The position numbers were made by a program, and so were the translations under genes. Shown in pieces: positions 52,472 to 63,107 of a DNA stretch of 64,000 nucleotides (positions are counted from its first letter, which is position 1; the number at the start of each line of letters is the position of its first letter). Below the pieces are notes generated by a model. The model was not told where the DNA came from. It made no database searches and was given only the letters and a program-made list of their open reading frames with translations. This stretch comes from Bufo bufo (taxonomy: Eukaryota > Chordata > Amphibia > Anura > Bufonidae): contig NC_053392.1 of the NCBI RefSeq assembly GCF_905171765.1, forward strand, positions 373,091,963-373,155,962. Direction: 5' to 3'.

Positions 52472-52963
52472 CAATTTTTGTACACATTCGTTGAAGCACG
52501 TCCAATGAAGAATATCTGGAGATGCTGCCGTTACTGTTTCTTTGAATGCTTATCTGTGGACTGCTGAAGATCTGCGGTCGTGGTTTGGCTGGTGTATTCC
52601 GGTAAGGTCGAAAAGGCCCATGGGTGCTGCTCTACATTATCTTTTTCAATATCATCAGGATAGGTCATCAATATATGATCGGCAGCGGTCCATCACCTGG
52701 CACCCTTGCCAATCAGCTGTTTGAAGAGGAGACGGCACTCAATGTGATTTACTGCACATGATCTCGGAAGTTCAGTGTAATGACAAGTACTCGCTCCGTT
52801 CACTTGAATTGAGCAAGTACTTGTAATTACACTGTACCAACACTACAAAGGAGAAGACAGGTAGTGTAATGAAGAGGAAGCAGCGCTCATATGGAACACT
52901 GCCTCCTCTTTAAACAGCTGATTGGCAGGGGTGCCGGGTGTTGGATCCCTGCTGATGAGCATA

Positions 52964-53927
52964 TGCAGCGTACTCAAGTTAGGTGTAGAAATGTTCCTGG
53001 GTGTTGTAGTGCAATAGACACTAACCTGAGACGGCTGACTCTCTGCAAGGGCAGGTGATGATGAGAAATGTTCGTGACGCCAGTGCCAATTAAACGGTGG
53101 CACGCCGTTTGCTGATAGCAGGAATAATTGAGGAACCACGTGATGTTAAAACAGAATTCAAACTTTAGTAGTCATCATTTAGGGACATTAACGGAAACGC
53201 AGTTCCTTTGCAGACAGTTGATTTTCAATACAGTTGATGCAGGCAATATATGTATAGCAAGGTGACTTCAGAGTGTTAAACACAGGACTTGCAGTACAGG
53301 CAGCTGCACTCTATTCCTGACTGATCCTGGAACATAGAAAATCTTCTCCAAGGCCCAATACCCTAGCTCTGGCGTATATCCTTGGTTTTATCTTTATCAA
53401 GTACCTCCTCTGTTGTCTTGAGTACCTCTTGCTTTCCTTGACATGCCTCTGTCTCTCTCTCAGCTTCCTCAGGCTCTTTAACTGAGGTGTTCCTGCTTCT
53501 GCATAGGTGAACTCAGGAGGGGAACCTTCTCTTTGAATCTGGGTCCCGGTTACAGGGACTGCAATACCCTCTCCTGGTCTGCAGGCTTCCGGCCTGGACT
53601 TGACTCTGACATAGTCTAAACTCCAACTGCTGTAGACTGACTGTAGACTAGACTGACTGTAGACTAGACTGACTGTAGACTAGACTGCCTTTTTCTTTCC
53701 CTGACTGGGCCTTATATAACCTAGGGCTCCCTAGCTCCCTCTAGTGACTAAGAGCTGGAATGACACCCCTAGCAGGCCTGTACATGCAAGTTTCACAGTA
53801 ACAGGGAAATACATAGCATTACAGTTATAAAGATGACTTATACCAACTTCCCCATAAATAAGGGGGAGACGACAGCACACAAGTGACCCTTCTGTAGTGA
53901 CGGGCATTACAGTCCCCGTACACTACA
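52964..53927 (-). repeat. LTR 1 of cold-shock element (964 bp)
   Basis: TGCAGCGTACTC...GTACACTACA on plus. It is 16 bp shorter than LTRs 2 and 3 through one fewer copy of the CTGTAGACTAGACTGA repeat near 53640. TTATATAAGG (minus strand, 53719-53710) is a TATA box. Confidence 0.92.
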
Positions 53928-54713
53928 TACCCCACTGCTTTAAGCTGAGTACGACCTCGTACTCCATCAGGGCCCGCCCAACTGGAATCTTTACCTGAAA
54001 CAGAAAAAGAGACATGCAGGCATACATATATGTAATTCATCTGCATTTACATTCATATCAGGTCCAATTGGCAAAAGTGAAGTGTGGTGACAAGGGGCGT
54101 CGTTCTCTTCTTCTCAGGATAGTGAATGGAACTGGGGCGCTGACCTGGCACAGCGTAACATTATAACCAGGATAGTCCATGACAATGAATAAGTCCATAA
54201 TAGAACAGCAAAATAGATAAAACAGTATAAAAGTTCTTGGAGGCTCAAAGAACAAACATGAGTCCGTACCCAGGTTATTTTCCTATTAAATCACAGAGGC
54301 TCTCGTGCGGTGGAGTCCATCTCTGGGCACATTTCCTTTAAAAAGAGTAAGAATCTCAGAGGCTCAGGTTCTTTTGAGTCTGTCTCCGGGCACGGTTCCT
54401 TAGTATCAAGTTGCACAATATAAAACAAGTGCTGTAATACCCCTGATCAACCTGAAAAGGGGGGTAAGGGTAAAAGGTGCAACAAAGGAACAGGCACAAC
54501 TTGGCGTGGGATAGCAAAAGCAGGCAGGAGATCCTGGAAACAAACTTGGCTTTGTTGACCTTGTGATTTCAGTGGTTAACACCTACCACTGAGCCGTGGA
54601 TGAACTGGCAGCAGCAACAAACAACCAGGAAACATAGGACTCCTGTCCTGGAAGGGTTAAGTCCTCAACATCATCATTTCTAACAAAATAAATCAAAGGC
54701 CTAGCAGGCTGAT
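53928..54713 (-). other. 3' part of body A, downstream of the cold-shock frame
   Basis: Non-coding in the main. A 65-codon frame at 54058-54255 with a hydrophobic stretch (FILFYLFCCSIMDLFIVM) is kept in both bodies with one residue changed, so it may be a small membrane-like peptide or chance. A good splice-acceptor-like run (TTTTTCTGTTTCAG) ends at about 54004. A purine-rich AAAGCAGTGGGGTA directly precedes the LTR and could be the polypurine tract. Confidence 0.5.
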
Positions 54714-56303
54714 TCACAGTGGCATATCATAATTACCCGGCTCTGCTGGCAAGTACGGCCTGTAGTAGTCCTCTACAGGAGGATGTGCCCACATAACGGT
54801 GTCAGGGGGCAGTTGCAAGGTAAAGGGGCCCCTAATAGGTATTGGCCCCATGGGCCTAGGGGTAAACCCTCGAGTGGACCGTACCGGTCCCGGCATACTG
54901 ATTGTGGGTGGTGCTGCATTGGGTACCGCCGCCGCAAGCGGTCCGGTGGGCTCTGTGCAGCAGTTCACAGCAATAGCGGGTCCTCTTTGGGGCCGCAACG
55001 GAGCGGTGGTGACAGAAGGTGGTCTACGGGTGGTGACAGGCACCCTTACCTAGTCCTTCTTTGGCGGCGTCCGGATCCTGGCGGTCGCGATCTTGCGCAG
55101 CTCCCGCAACTTCTCTTCCAGCCGGACAATCTGGTGACCGATGCTCTCCGTGTCAGAGTCGCTGTCATCTGCTGGCGCCGCCGGCGCAGGTACAGTCAAC
55201 GATGGCTCGGACTCGGCCTCTGCAGGTTCTGGTGGCGCATCGGGTCTCTGACCCTTCCGGATGTTCTCTAAGGTAACCCGAAGTCCTTTTAAGTTCTCCA
55301 GGTCCTGTATGGTCTTCTCCCGACGAGGCAGCTCGGGGGAAGGATAGGGGCTCACCCATTTTTCCAACATGGTTGGCTGCCAGAAGACATTAGGCCCAAT
55401 GAAGGAGCTCCGCTCCTGGAAGGCGTGATGGGTCGGCTCTGGAGAGCGTTCAGGTTCCCACTCGCAGCCAGAGTAGTCTTCTTCTGCCTCCCAGTCCTCA
55501 GGTTCTCGCTTGGGACGGGTCACGGCAGTTGCATAAGGGCCTCTCAGGCTCTCGGCAGGGGTGAACTCCACTTCCTCTCCCTCGCGGAGGCTGTGCTGAT
55601 AGGAAGGGAGGTAGTCTCTCTTGACAGATCTTCTGTTAACATACAAGTCTCTGCCAGTCAGATAATCTTGGATGAACCCGTAGCCACGGGTTTTGTCAAA
55701 GGACACCACCAACCCCTTTCTCCTTTCCAGGCGGGGTTGGGTGTCGGTGTGTCGTTCATGGATAGTCTTGGTCAATTCCTCATAATAGATTTTAGTCTTT
55801 GTATTCCGCTTTATAGCGGCCTCCCGGATCTCTGCCATTAGTGAAGACCACTTGAAAGAGGGCTGAAAGAAGTCTCTCCAGGAGCCATAGCAGGGCTCTG
55901 GTTCTTTCTCCCGTGGCGGGCAGGCGGGTTTCTCCGGTCCCGGAGAGTAGGCCGGTGGAGCCTCCTCTGGCTCTACACCAATATCAGTCATCTTTGGTAT
56001 TTCAGGCGCGGACGTTGCAGCAAAGCGGTGCTCACTCTCCAACATGCTCGATCCTTCTCTGGAGAGCGATAGGGTGGCGCCAATAAGATCAGCCAGCACC
56101 TCCCATTGCACTGGGAGGCCGCCCCCCAGGTATTCCAGTATGGGGAAGGCGGAGTCCATGCTGGCCGACATGCAAATGTCCAGATAAGCAGTGGCGCCTG
56201 ACCTTGAACTCCTTCCCGCTATCTTCTCAGAAAGGCGCCAATTTTTCCCGCTTTTTCGGTATGAAGATGACGCAGCAGATATTTCAGTAGCCTTAGCGGC
56301 CAT
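54714..56303 (-). pseudogene. Cold-shock-domain protein, copy A (one late nonsense codon)
   Basis: The frame starts at ATG 56303 in a good Kozak context (AAGATGG). Residues 1-115 are of unknown fold. A PPAY motif (116-119) resembles a retroviral late domain. A cold-shock domain spans about residues 196-264: KGLVVSFDKTRGYGFI holds the RNP1-like motif, DLYVN the RNP2-like, and SLREGEEVEF with the extra loop before it is of Y-box type. An acidic and Pro-rich region follows, then a coiled coil near 390-412 (RLEEKLRELRKI). TAG at 55050-55052 ends this copy after 417 residues; the frame then continues about 111 codons, Pro-rich, to 54714. Copy B has Glu at that codon. The domain suggests single-strand nucleic acid binding; the role in the element is inferred. 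Confidence 0.85.
55512..55718 (-). other. Cold-shock domain, copy A
   Basis: About 69 codons. Alignable by eye along its whole length to vertebrate Y-box domains: GYGFI (RNP1), LYVN (RNP2, where FVH is usual), the inserted basic loop KRDYLPSYQHSLREGE, and the last strand ATAVTRP. The aromatic residues of RNP1 are kept; the His of RNP2 is replaced by Asn. Confidence 0.85.
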
Positions 56304-56587
56304 CTTTGGTAGAAACGCTGTCTATTCACTGACAGCAAGCAGGATGGTAAAAAGTCCATAAAACCACACTCCGGTGTGGCGATTTCTTTCCTCTTGATAG
56401 CGCAACACTGCACAGCGCTTTTTGGAGGTTTTAGGCACACTTTGGGTATGTTTTTCGGTCCACAAAGTCCACTTTAATAAAACAGGCAATATGTCACTTT
56501 GGTCACAGGGCAACTGTATAAGGCACAAAGTTCACGCTTCTTGCACTAGAAAGCGTGCGTATCCTGTTCGTGACGCCAAAAGAGAGG
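56304..56587 (-). promoter_or_regulatory. Leader of body A, with primer-binding site
   Basis: On the minus strand TGGCGTCACGAACAGGAT lies 9 nt inside the LTR, at 56578-56561. It begins with TGG as tRNA-type primer sites do. I cannot name the tRNA. The same 14 bases (TGGCGTCACGAACA) also occur within the LTR near 53077-53090. Confidence 0.6.
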
Positions 56588-57567
56588 TGCAGCGTACTCA
56601 AGTTAGGTGTAGAAATGTTCCTGGGTGTTGTAGTGCAATAGACACTAACCTGAGACGGCTGACTCTCTGCAAGGGCAGGTGATGATGAGAAATGTTCGTG
56701 ACGCCAGTGCCAATTAAACGGTGGCACGCCGTTTGCTGATAGCAGGAATAATTGAGGAACCACGTGATGTTAAAACAGAATTCAAACTTTAGTAGTCATC
56801 ATTTAGGGACATTAACGGAAACGCAGTTCCTTTGCAGACAGTTGATTTTCAATACAGTTGATGCAGGCAATATATGTATAGCAAGGTGACTTCAGAGTGT
56901 TAAACACAGGACTTGCAGTACAGGCAGCTGCACTCTATTCCTGACTGATCCTGGAACATAGAAAATCTTCTCCAAGGCCCAATACCCTAGCTCTGGCGTA
57001 TATCCTTGGTTTTATCTTTATCAAGTACCTCCTCTGTTGTCTTGAGTACCTCTTGCTTTCCTTGACATGCCTCTGTCTCTCTCTCAGCTTCCTCAGGCTC
57101 TTTAACTGAGGTGTTCCTGCTTCTGCATAGGTGAACTCAGGAGGGGAACCTTCTCTTTGAATCTGGGTCCCGGTTACAGGGACTGCAATACCCTCTCCTG
57201 GTCTGCAGGCTTCCGGCCTGGACTTGACTCTGACATAGTCTAAACTCCAACTGCTGTAGACTGGCTTTAGACTAGACTGACTGTAGACTAGACTGACTGT
57301 AGACTAGACTGACTGTAGACTAGACTGCCTTTTTCTTTCCCTGACTGGGCCTTATATAACCTAGGGCTCCCTAGCTCCCTCTAGTGACTAAGAGCTGGAA
57401 TGACACCCCTAGCAGGCCTGTACATGCAAGTTTCACAGTAACAGGGAAATACATAGCATTACAGTTATAAAGATGACTTATACCAACTTCCCCATAAATA
57501 AGGGGGAGACGACAGCACACAAGTGACCCTTCTGTAGTGACGGGCATTACAGTCCCAGTACACTACA
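56588..57567 (-). repeat. LTR 2 of cold-shock element (980 bp)
   Basis: Shared middle LTR. It has the same 16-bp extra repeat and CTGGCTTTAGAC variant as LTR 3. It differs from LTR 1 and LTR 3 by AGTCCCAGTA for AGTCCCCGTA near its right end. Confidence 0.92.
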
Positions 57568-58353
57568 TACCCCACTGCTTTAAGCTGAGTACGACCTCGT
57601 ACTCCATCAGGGCCCGCCCAACTGGAATCTTTACCTGAAACAGAAAAAGAGACATGCAGGCATACATATATGTAATTCATCTGCATTTACATTCATATCA
57701 GGTCCAATTGGCAAAAGTGAAGTGTGGTGACAAGGGGCGACGTTCTCTTCTTCTCAGGATAGTGAATGGAACTAGGGCGCTGACCTGGCACAGCGTAACA
57801 TTATAACCAGGATAGTCCATGACAATGAATAAGTCCATAATAGAACAGCAAAATAGATAAAACAGTATAAAAGTTCTTGGAGGCTCAAAGAACAAACATG
57901 AGTCCGTACCCAGGTTATTTTCCTATTAAATCACAGAGGCTCTCGTGCGGTGGAGTCCATCTCTGGGCACATTTCCTTTAAAAAGAGTAAGAATCTCAGA
58001 GGCTCAGGTTCTTTTGAGTCTGTCTCCGGGCACGGTTCCTTAGTATCAAGTTGCACAATATAAAACAAGTGCTGTAATACCCCTGATCAACCTGAAAAGG
58101 GGGGTAAGGGTAAAAGGTGCAACAAAGGAACAGGCACAACTTGGCGTGGGATAGCAAAAGCAGGCAGGAGATCCTGGAAACAAACTTGGCTTTGTTGACC
58201 TTGTGATTTCAGTGGTTAACACCTACCACTGAGCCGTGGATGAACTGGCAGCAGCAACAAACAACCAGGAAACATAGGACTCCTGTCCTGGAAGGGTTAA
58301 GTCCTCAACATCATCATTTCTAACAAAATAAATCAAAGGCCCAGCAGGCTGAT
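57568..58353 (-). other. 3' part of body B, downstream of the cold-shock frame
   Basis: Near-identical to 53928-54713. The small frame with the hydrophobic stretch is kept at 57698-57895. No pol-like sequence is seen. Confidence 0.5.
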
Positions 58354-59943
58354 TCACAGTGGCATATCATAATTACCCGGCTCTGCTGGCAAGTACGGCC
58401 TGTAGTAGTCCTCTACAGGAGGATGTGCCCACATAACGGTGTCAGGGGGCAGTTGCAAGGTAAAGGGGCCCCTAATAGGTATTGGCCCCATGGGCCTAGG
58501 GGTAAACCCTCGAGTGGACCGTACCGGTCCCGGCATACTGATTGTGGGTGGTGCTGCATTGGGTACCGCCGCCGCAAGCGGTCCGGTGGGCTCTGTGCAG
58601 CAGTTCACAGCAATAGCGGGTCCTCTTTGGGGCCGCAACGGAGCGGTGGTGACAGAAGGTGGTCTACGGGTGGTGACAGGCACCCTTACCTCGTCCTTCT
58701 TTGGCGGCGTCCGGATCCTGGCGGTCGCGATCTTGCGCAGCTCCCGCAACTTCTCTTCCAGCCGGACAATCTGGTGACCGATGCTCTCCGTGTCGGAGTC
58801 GCTGTCATCTGCTGGCGCCGCCGGCGCAGGTACAGTCAACGATGGCTCGGACTCGGCCTCTGCAGGTTCTGGTGGCGCATCGGGTCTCTGACCCTTCCGG
58901 ATGTTCTCTAAGGTAACCCGAAGTCCTTTTAAGTTCTCCAGGTCCTGTATGGTCTTCTCCCGACGAGGCAGCTCGGGGGAAGGATAGGGGCTCACCCATT
59001 TTTCCAACACGGTTGGCTGCCAGAAGACATTAGGCCCAATGAAGGAGCTCCGCTCCTGGAAGGCGTGATGGGTCGGCTCTGGAGAGCGTTCAGGTTCCCG
59101 CTCGCAGCCAGAGTAGTCTTCTTCTGCCTCCCAGTCCTCAGGTTCTCGCTTGGGACGGGTCACGGCAGTTGCATAAGGGCCTCTCAGGCTCTCGGCAGGG
59201 GTGAACTCCACTTCCTCTCCCTCGCGGAGGCTGTGCTGATAGGAAGGGAGGTAGTCTCTCTTGACAGATCTTCTGTTAACATACAAGTCTCTGCCAGTCA
59301 GATAATCTTGGATGAACCCGTAGCCACGGGTTTTGTCAAAGGACACCACCAACCCCTTTCTCCTTTCCAGGCGGGGTTGGGTGTCGGTGTGTCATTCATG
59401 GATAGTCTTGGTCAATTCCTCATAATAGATTTTAGTCTTTGTATTCCGCTTTATAGCGGCCTCCCGGATCTCTGCCATTAGTGAAGACCACTTGAAAGAG
59501 GGCTGAAAGAAGTCTCTCCAGGAGCCATAGCAGGGCTCTGGTTCTTTCTCCCGTGGCGGGCAGGCGAGTTTCTCCGGTCCCGGAGAGTAGGCCGGTGGAG
59601 CCTCCTCTGGCTCTACACCAATATCAGTCATCTTTGGTATTTCAGGCGCGGACGTTGCAGCAAAGCGGTGCTCACTCTCCAACATGCTCGATCCTTCTCT
59701 GGAGAGCGATAGGGTGGCGCCAATAAGATCAGCCAGCACCTCCCATTGCACTGGGAGGCCGCCCCCCAGGTATTCCAGTATGGGGAAGGCGGAGTCCATG
59801 CTGGCCGACATGCAAATGTCCAGATAAGCAGTGGCGCCTGACCTTGAACTCCTTCCCGCTATCTTCTCAGAAAGGCGCCAATTTTTCCCGCTTTTTCGGT
59901 ATGAAGATGACGCAGCAGATATTTCAGTAGCCTTAGCGGCCAT
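58354..59943 (-). pseudogene. Cold-shock-domain protein, copy B (one early nonsense codon)
   Basis: Same 529-codon design as copy A, at exactly +3640. A CGA-to-TGA change at 59392-59394 stops translation after residue 183, before the cold-shock domain. Beyond it, the frame runs unbroken through the cold-shock domain (59152-59358), coiled coil and Pro-rich C-terminus to the stop at 58354-58356 (last residues NYDMPL). The site of copy A's nonsense codon is GAG here. Neither copy alone is whole. Because each defect is a single base and absent from the other, the parent element had an open frame until recently. Confidence 0.87.
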
Positions 59944-60227
59944 CTTTGGTAGAAACGCTGTCTATTCACTGACAGCAAGCAGGATGGTAAAAAGTCCATA
60001 AAACCACACTCCGGTGTGGCGATTTCTTTCCTCTTGATAGCGCAACACTGCACAGCGCTTTTTGGAGGTTTTAGGCACACTTTGGGTATGTTTTTCGGTC
60101 CACAAAGTCCACTTTAATAAAACAGGCAATATGTCACTTTGGTCACAGGGCAACTGTATAAGGCACAAAGTTCACGCTTCTTGCACTAGAAAGCGTGCGT
60201 ATCCTGTTCGTGACGCCAAAAGAGAGG
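59944..60227 (-). promoter_or_regulatory. Leader of body B, with primer-binding site
   Basis: Same layout as in body A. TGGCGTCACGAACAGGAT on the minus strand at 60218-60201, 9 nt from the LTR edge. An ATG in good context opens the coding frame at 59943. Confidence 0.6.
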
Positions 60228-61207
60228 TGCAGCGTACTCAAGTTAGGTGTAGAAATGTTCCTGGGTGTTGTAGTGCAATAGACACTAACCTGAGACGGCT
60301 GACTCTCTGCAAGGGCAGGTGATGATGAGAAATGTTCGTGACGCCAGTGCCAATTAAACGGTGGCACGCCGTTTGCTGATAGCAGGAATAATTGAGGAAC
60401 CACGTGATGTTAAAACAGAATTCAAACTTTAGTAGTCATCATTTAGGGACATTAACGGAAACGCAGTTCCTTTGCAGACAGTTGATTTTCAATACAGTTG
60501 ATGCAGGCAATATATGTATAGCAAGGTGACTTCAGAGTGTTAAACACAGGACTTGCAGTACAGGCAGCTGCACTCTATTCCTGACTGATCCTGGAACATA
60601 GAAAATCTTCTCCAAGGCCCAATACCCTAGCTCTGGCGTATATCCTTGGTTTTATCTTTATCAAGTACCTCCTCTGTTGTCTTGAGTACCTCTTGCTTTC
60701 CTTGACATGCCTCTGTCTCTCTCTCAGCTTCCTCAGGCTCTTTAACTGAGGTGTTCCTGCTTCTGCATAGGTGAACTCAGGAGGGGAACCTTCTCTTTGA
60801 ATCTGGGTCCCGGTTACAGGGACTGCAATACCCTCTCCTGGTCTGCAGGCTTCCGGCCTGGACTTGACTCTGACATAGTCTAAACTCCAACTGCTGTAGA
60901 CTGGCTTTAGACTAGACTGACTGTAGACTAGACTGACTGTAGACTAGACTGACTGTAGACTAGACTGCCTTTTTCTTTCCCTGACTGGGCCTTATATAAC
61001 CTAGGGCTCCCTAGCTCCCTCTAGTGACTAAGAGCTGGAATGACACCCCTAGCAGGCCTGTACATGCAAGTTTCACAGTAACAGGGAAATACATAGCATT
61101 ACAGTTATAAAGATGACTTATACCAACTTCCCCATAAATAAGGGGGAGACGACAGCACACAAGTGACCCTTCTGTAGTGACGGGCATTACAGTCCCCGTA
61201 CACTACA
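60228..61207 (-). repeat. LTR 3 of cold-shock element (980 bp, promoter-proximal)
   Basis: The 5' LTR in element orientation. TATA box TTATATAAGG on the minus strand at about 60991-61000. Its outer edge ACTACA is followed by the CATA duplication. Confidence 0.92.
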
Positions 61208-61234
61208 CATAGATGACCTATTGGTCTGCTTTAA

Positions 61235-63107
61235 GCATTCATATTTTCGGCTCTGTAAAAGATAGAGATATGGGTATTATCTCCTCTACATTGGAAGATA
61301 TAGCCTTTACAAGTTGGGTTGGGAGTGACAGCAGCTGAAAGTGAAGCATGCTTTAGCTTGCAGTGGTTGAGCTGACAGCCTGCAAATTGGAGAGAAAAAG
61401 CATTGCAGCTAATCATCCTCATTAGAGAGAAATCTAATATATTAGCCCTCACATGGTTATGTCCTCAGAAAAATATAAATTTACTGAGTCTTGTAATGCA
61501 GGAACAAAAAAACTGATTATATTGTAAAAATAAATTTTTGATGCAAGTAGTATAACATAATAAAAACTACATAAATTTGGCATGATCAAGCTGACCCGCA
61601 GAATAAAGTTATCATGTTATTCATACAACTGAGAGAATGCCATGAAAATAAATCTCCCCCCCAAAAATAAATAAAGTTATTTAATACACTATATGTACCA
61701 GTGTGACTTGATTGCTAGTGTCACATCTCTCCCTGCACACAATAGGGAAATTCCTATCAATCAAGCCCATCCAGGCAAGGAGAAACCTGGGGTGGAGCCG
61801 CCCACTACACGGCTCCTTTTAAAACTATGGGCACATTAATTAAGACTGGTGTTTTAGATGTCGATCCTAATAAAGCCCTGCACTGGCAGTGGATCCGCCA
61901 CAGTTATGTACAGGCGCTGGCCTATTCATAACTTCAGCGGATCCTCCGCCAGTTCTAAATGTAAGACAGCTTCCTACCAGCCTATCCCTTTTCCCACCCA
62001 TGCAACGCCCACTTACCTGGCGTGAGCGGGGAGAAGCCTCAGATTGCAGCGCAACTAACCTTTGCGCCACAATCAGTGTCTGAAATACGCCTAATATAGG
62101 GGTATTTCAGCTTAATAATTTAACCCCCCTCTATGCTTTTGTATTATTTTAATAATGAGGGAGCATGTCACTATTATATTGCAGATGTGTATGTTATTAC
62201 TACAGATAATTAAATCCGCTATGAAGTAGCTTGTTCTGAAATCTGCAGCAAATATGCTGTGACACCAATGTTCCCATGGATTTATATGCAGATTTGGAAC
62301 GGCTTTCTACCCTCTCCCTATTTAGGACACTGGAATGCAGGCATATGAAGGGATTGGGAGAGATAGCTGTCTGCCAAACAAGTATTTGGCAGCTGTCTAA
62401 TGAGTATGGCCAGCCTCAGCGATTCCCAGTGTCTTAAGCGGTAGGTGCCTAGGTAATGTCATGGTAAAGAAGCTCATTTCAGCTTTTTACAATGGGCACT
62501 CTTCTTCAGTCTTCCTGTACAATCTCTTAAATTTCTTGAAAATCAACAGCTGACATTTCTGTTCATGCGATACATGTACCTGGCCATCATTAAATTCATA
62601 CTATCACTTCTGCAGATTTTGAACATCATAAACTGACTGTATCAACAATCTATAGCCCTAGTTTTAAAATATTTCTGCCATCTAGTGACAAAATATTGAA
62701 CTAAATGACAGCACATTTTTATACAGATGCAAAAACAGTTATGTAGGAAGTTACGATATGTAGGAAGCCATGTTCATGATTCCCTTTCATATTTTCAGGA
62801 TTCTTTTAGTTTCAAGAAAAGAAGATCTTTATTCTTGGGTACACTTAGGAGATTCAGCCAAATTGCTAAATTTTAAAATCAACAATGGATCCCTTTAAAG
62901 ACACAATCAGAAATGGCATTCTACCACCCATTAGTAAGACCTGGATCAGGTACTGATAATTATTCTAGCTAGTCCAGTTTTTTCTTCCCTTATGATCTTT
63001 AATTATAGAGATTAAAATAAAACCTTCAAATTACATTTACCAAAACAGTTACGAAGCTTATTTATAGCAATCAAGAGCTCTTCAAAATGAAGTGTAGTTT
63101 TGGTGTT
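61235..63107. other. No gene or recognised element
   Basis: Mostly AT-rich. A GC-richer patch at about 61860-62090 has overlapping 64-67 codon frames on both strands with no domain. I found no clear terminal repeats. Confidence 0.55.

Larger units (their letters stand above)
50747..52648 (+). mobile_element. Palindromic Penelope-like element with hammerhead-like cores
   Basis: Flanked by a 15-bp duplication with one mismatch (ATATCATAAGGATAG at 50732-50746, ATATCATCAGGATAG at 52649-52663). About 290-bp arms at 50750-51041 and 52256-52541 are inverted copies. A 107-bp tail follows the right arm. Each arm holds a sequence of the form TTGATAAAGGC-stem-GCCGAAACG, resembling hammerhead ribozymes of Penelope-like retroelements. 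No reverse transcriptase or GIY-YIG frame remains. The loop contains a probable solo LTR. Family assignment is by structure only. Confidence 0.6.
52964..61207 (-). mobile_element. Tandem LTR element: LTR-body-LTR-body-LTR, carries cold-shock domain gene
   Basis: Three LTRs (52964-53927, 56588-57567, 60228-61207) and two bodies of exactly 2660 bp. The outer ends are flanked by CATA (52960-52963, 61208-61211), so the whole unit shares one 4-bp target duplication. Bodies differ at about ten noticed positions. Minus orientation is set by the TATA box, coding frame, primer site and polypurine tract. No pol genes are visible, so it depends on another element's enzymes. The 4-bp duplication fits endogenous-retrovirus-type integrases better than Ty3 (5 bp). 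Confidence 0.9.
50698..61234. repeat. TTAA-type palindromic MITE, copy C, split twice
   Basis: Left end TTAAAGGGGTTGTCCTGCC with TATTGATGACATATC; then, after the Penelope-like insertion, GGATAGGTCATCAATAT...CCAATCAGCTGTTTGAAGAG. Then an inverted half with CCTCTTTAAACAGCTGATTGG and, after the LTR complex, GATGACCTATT, ending near TTAA at 61231. Its own sequence totals only about 0.4 kb. It is the same family as the copies at 2971 and 17251. Confidence 0.75.
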
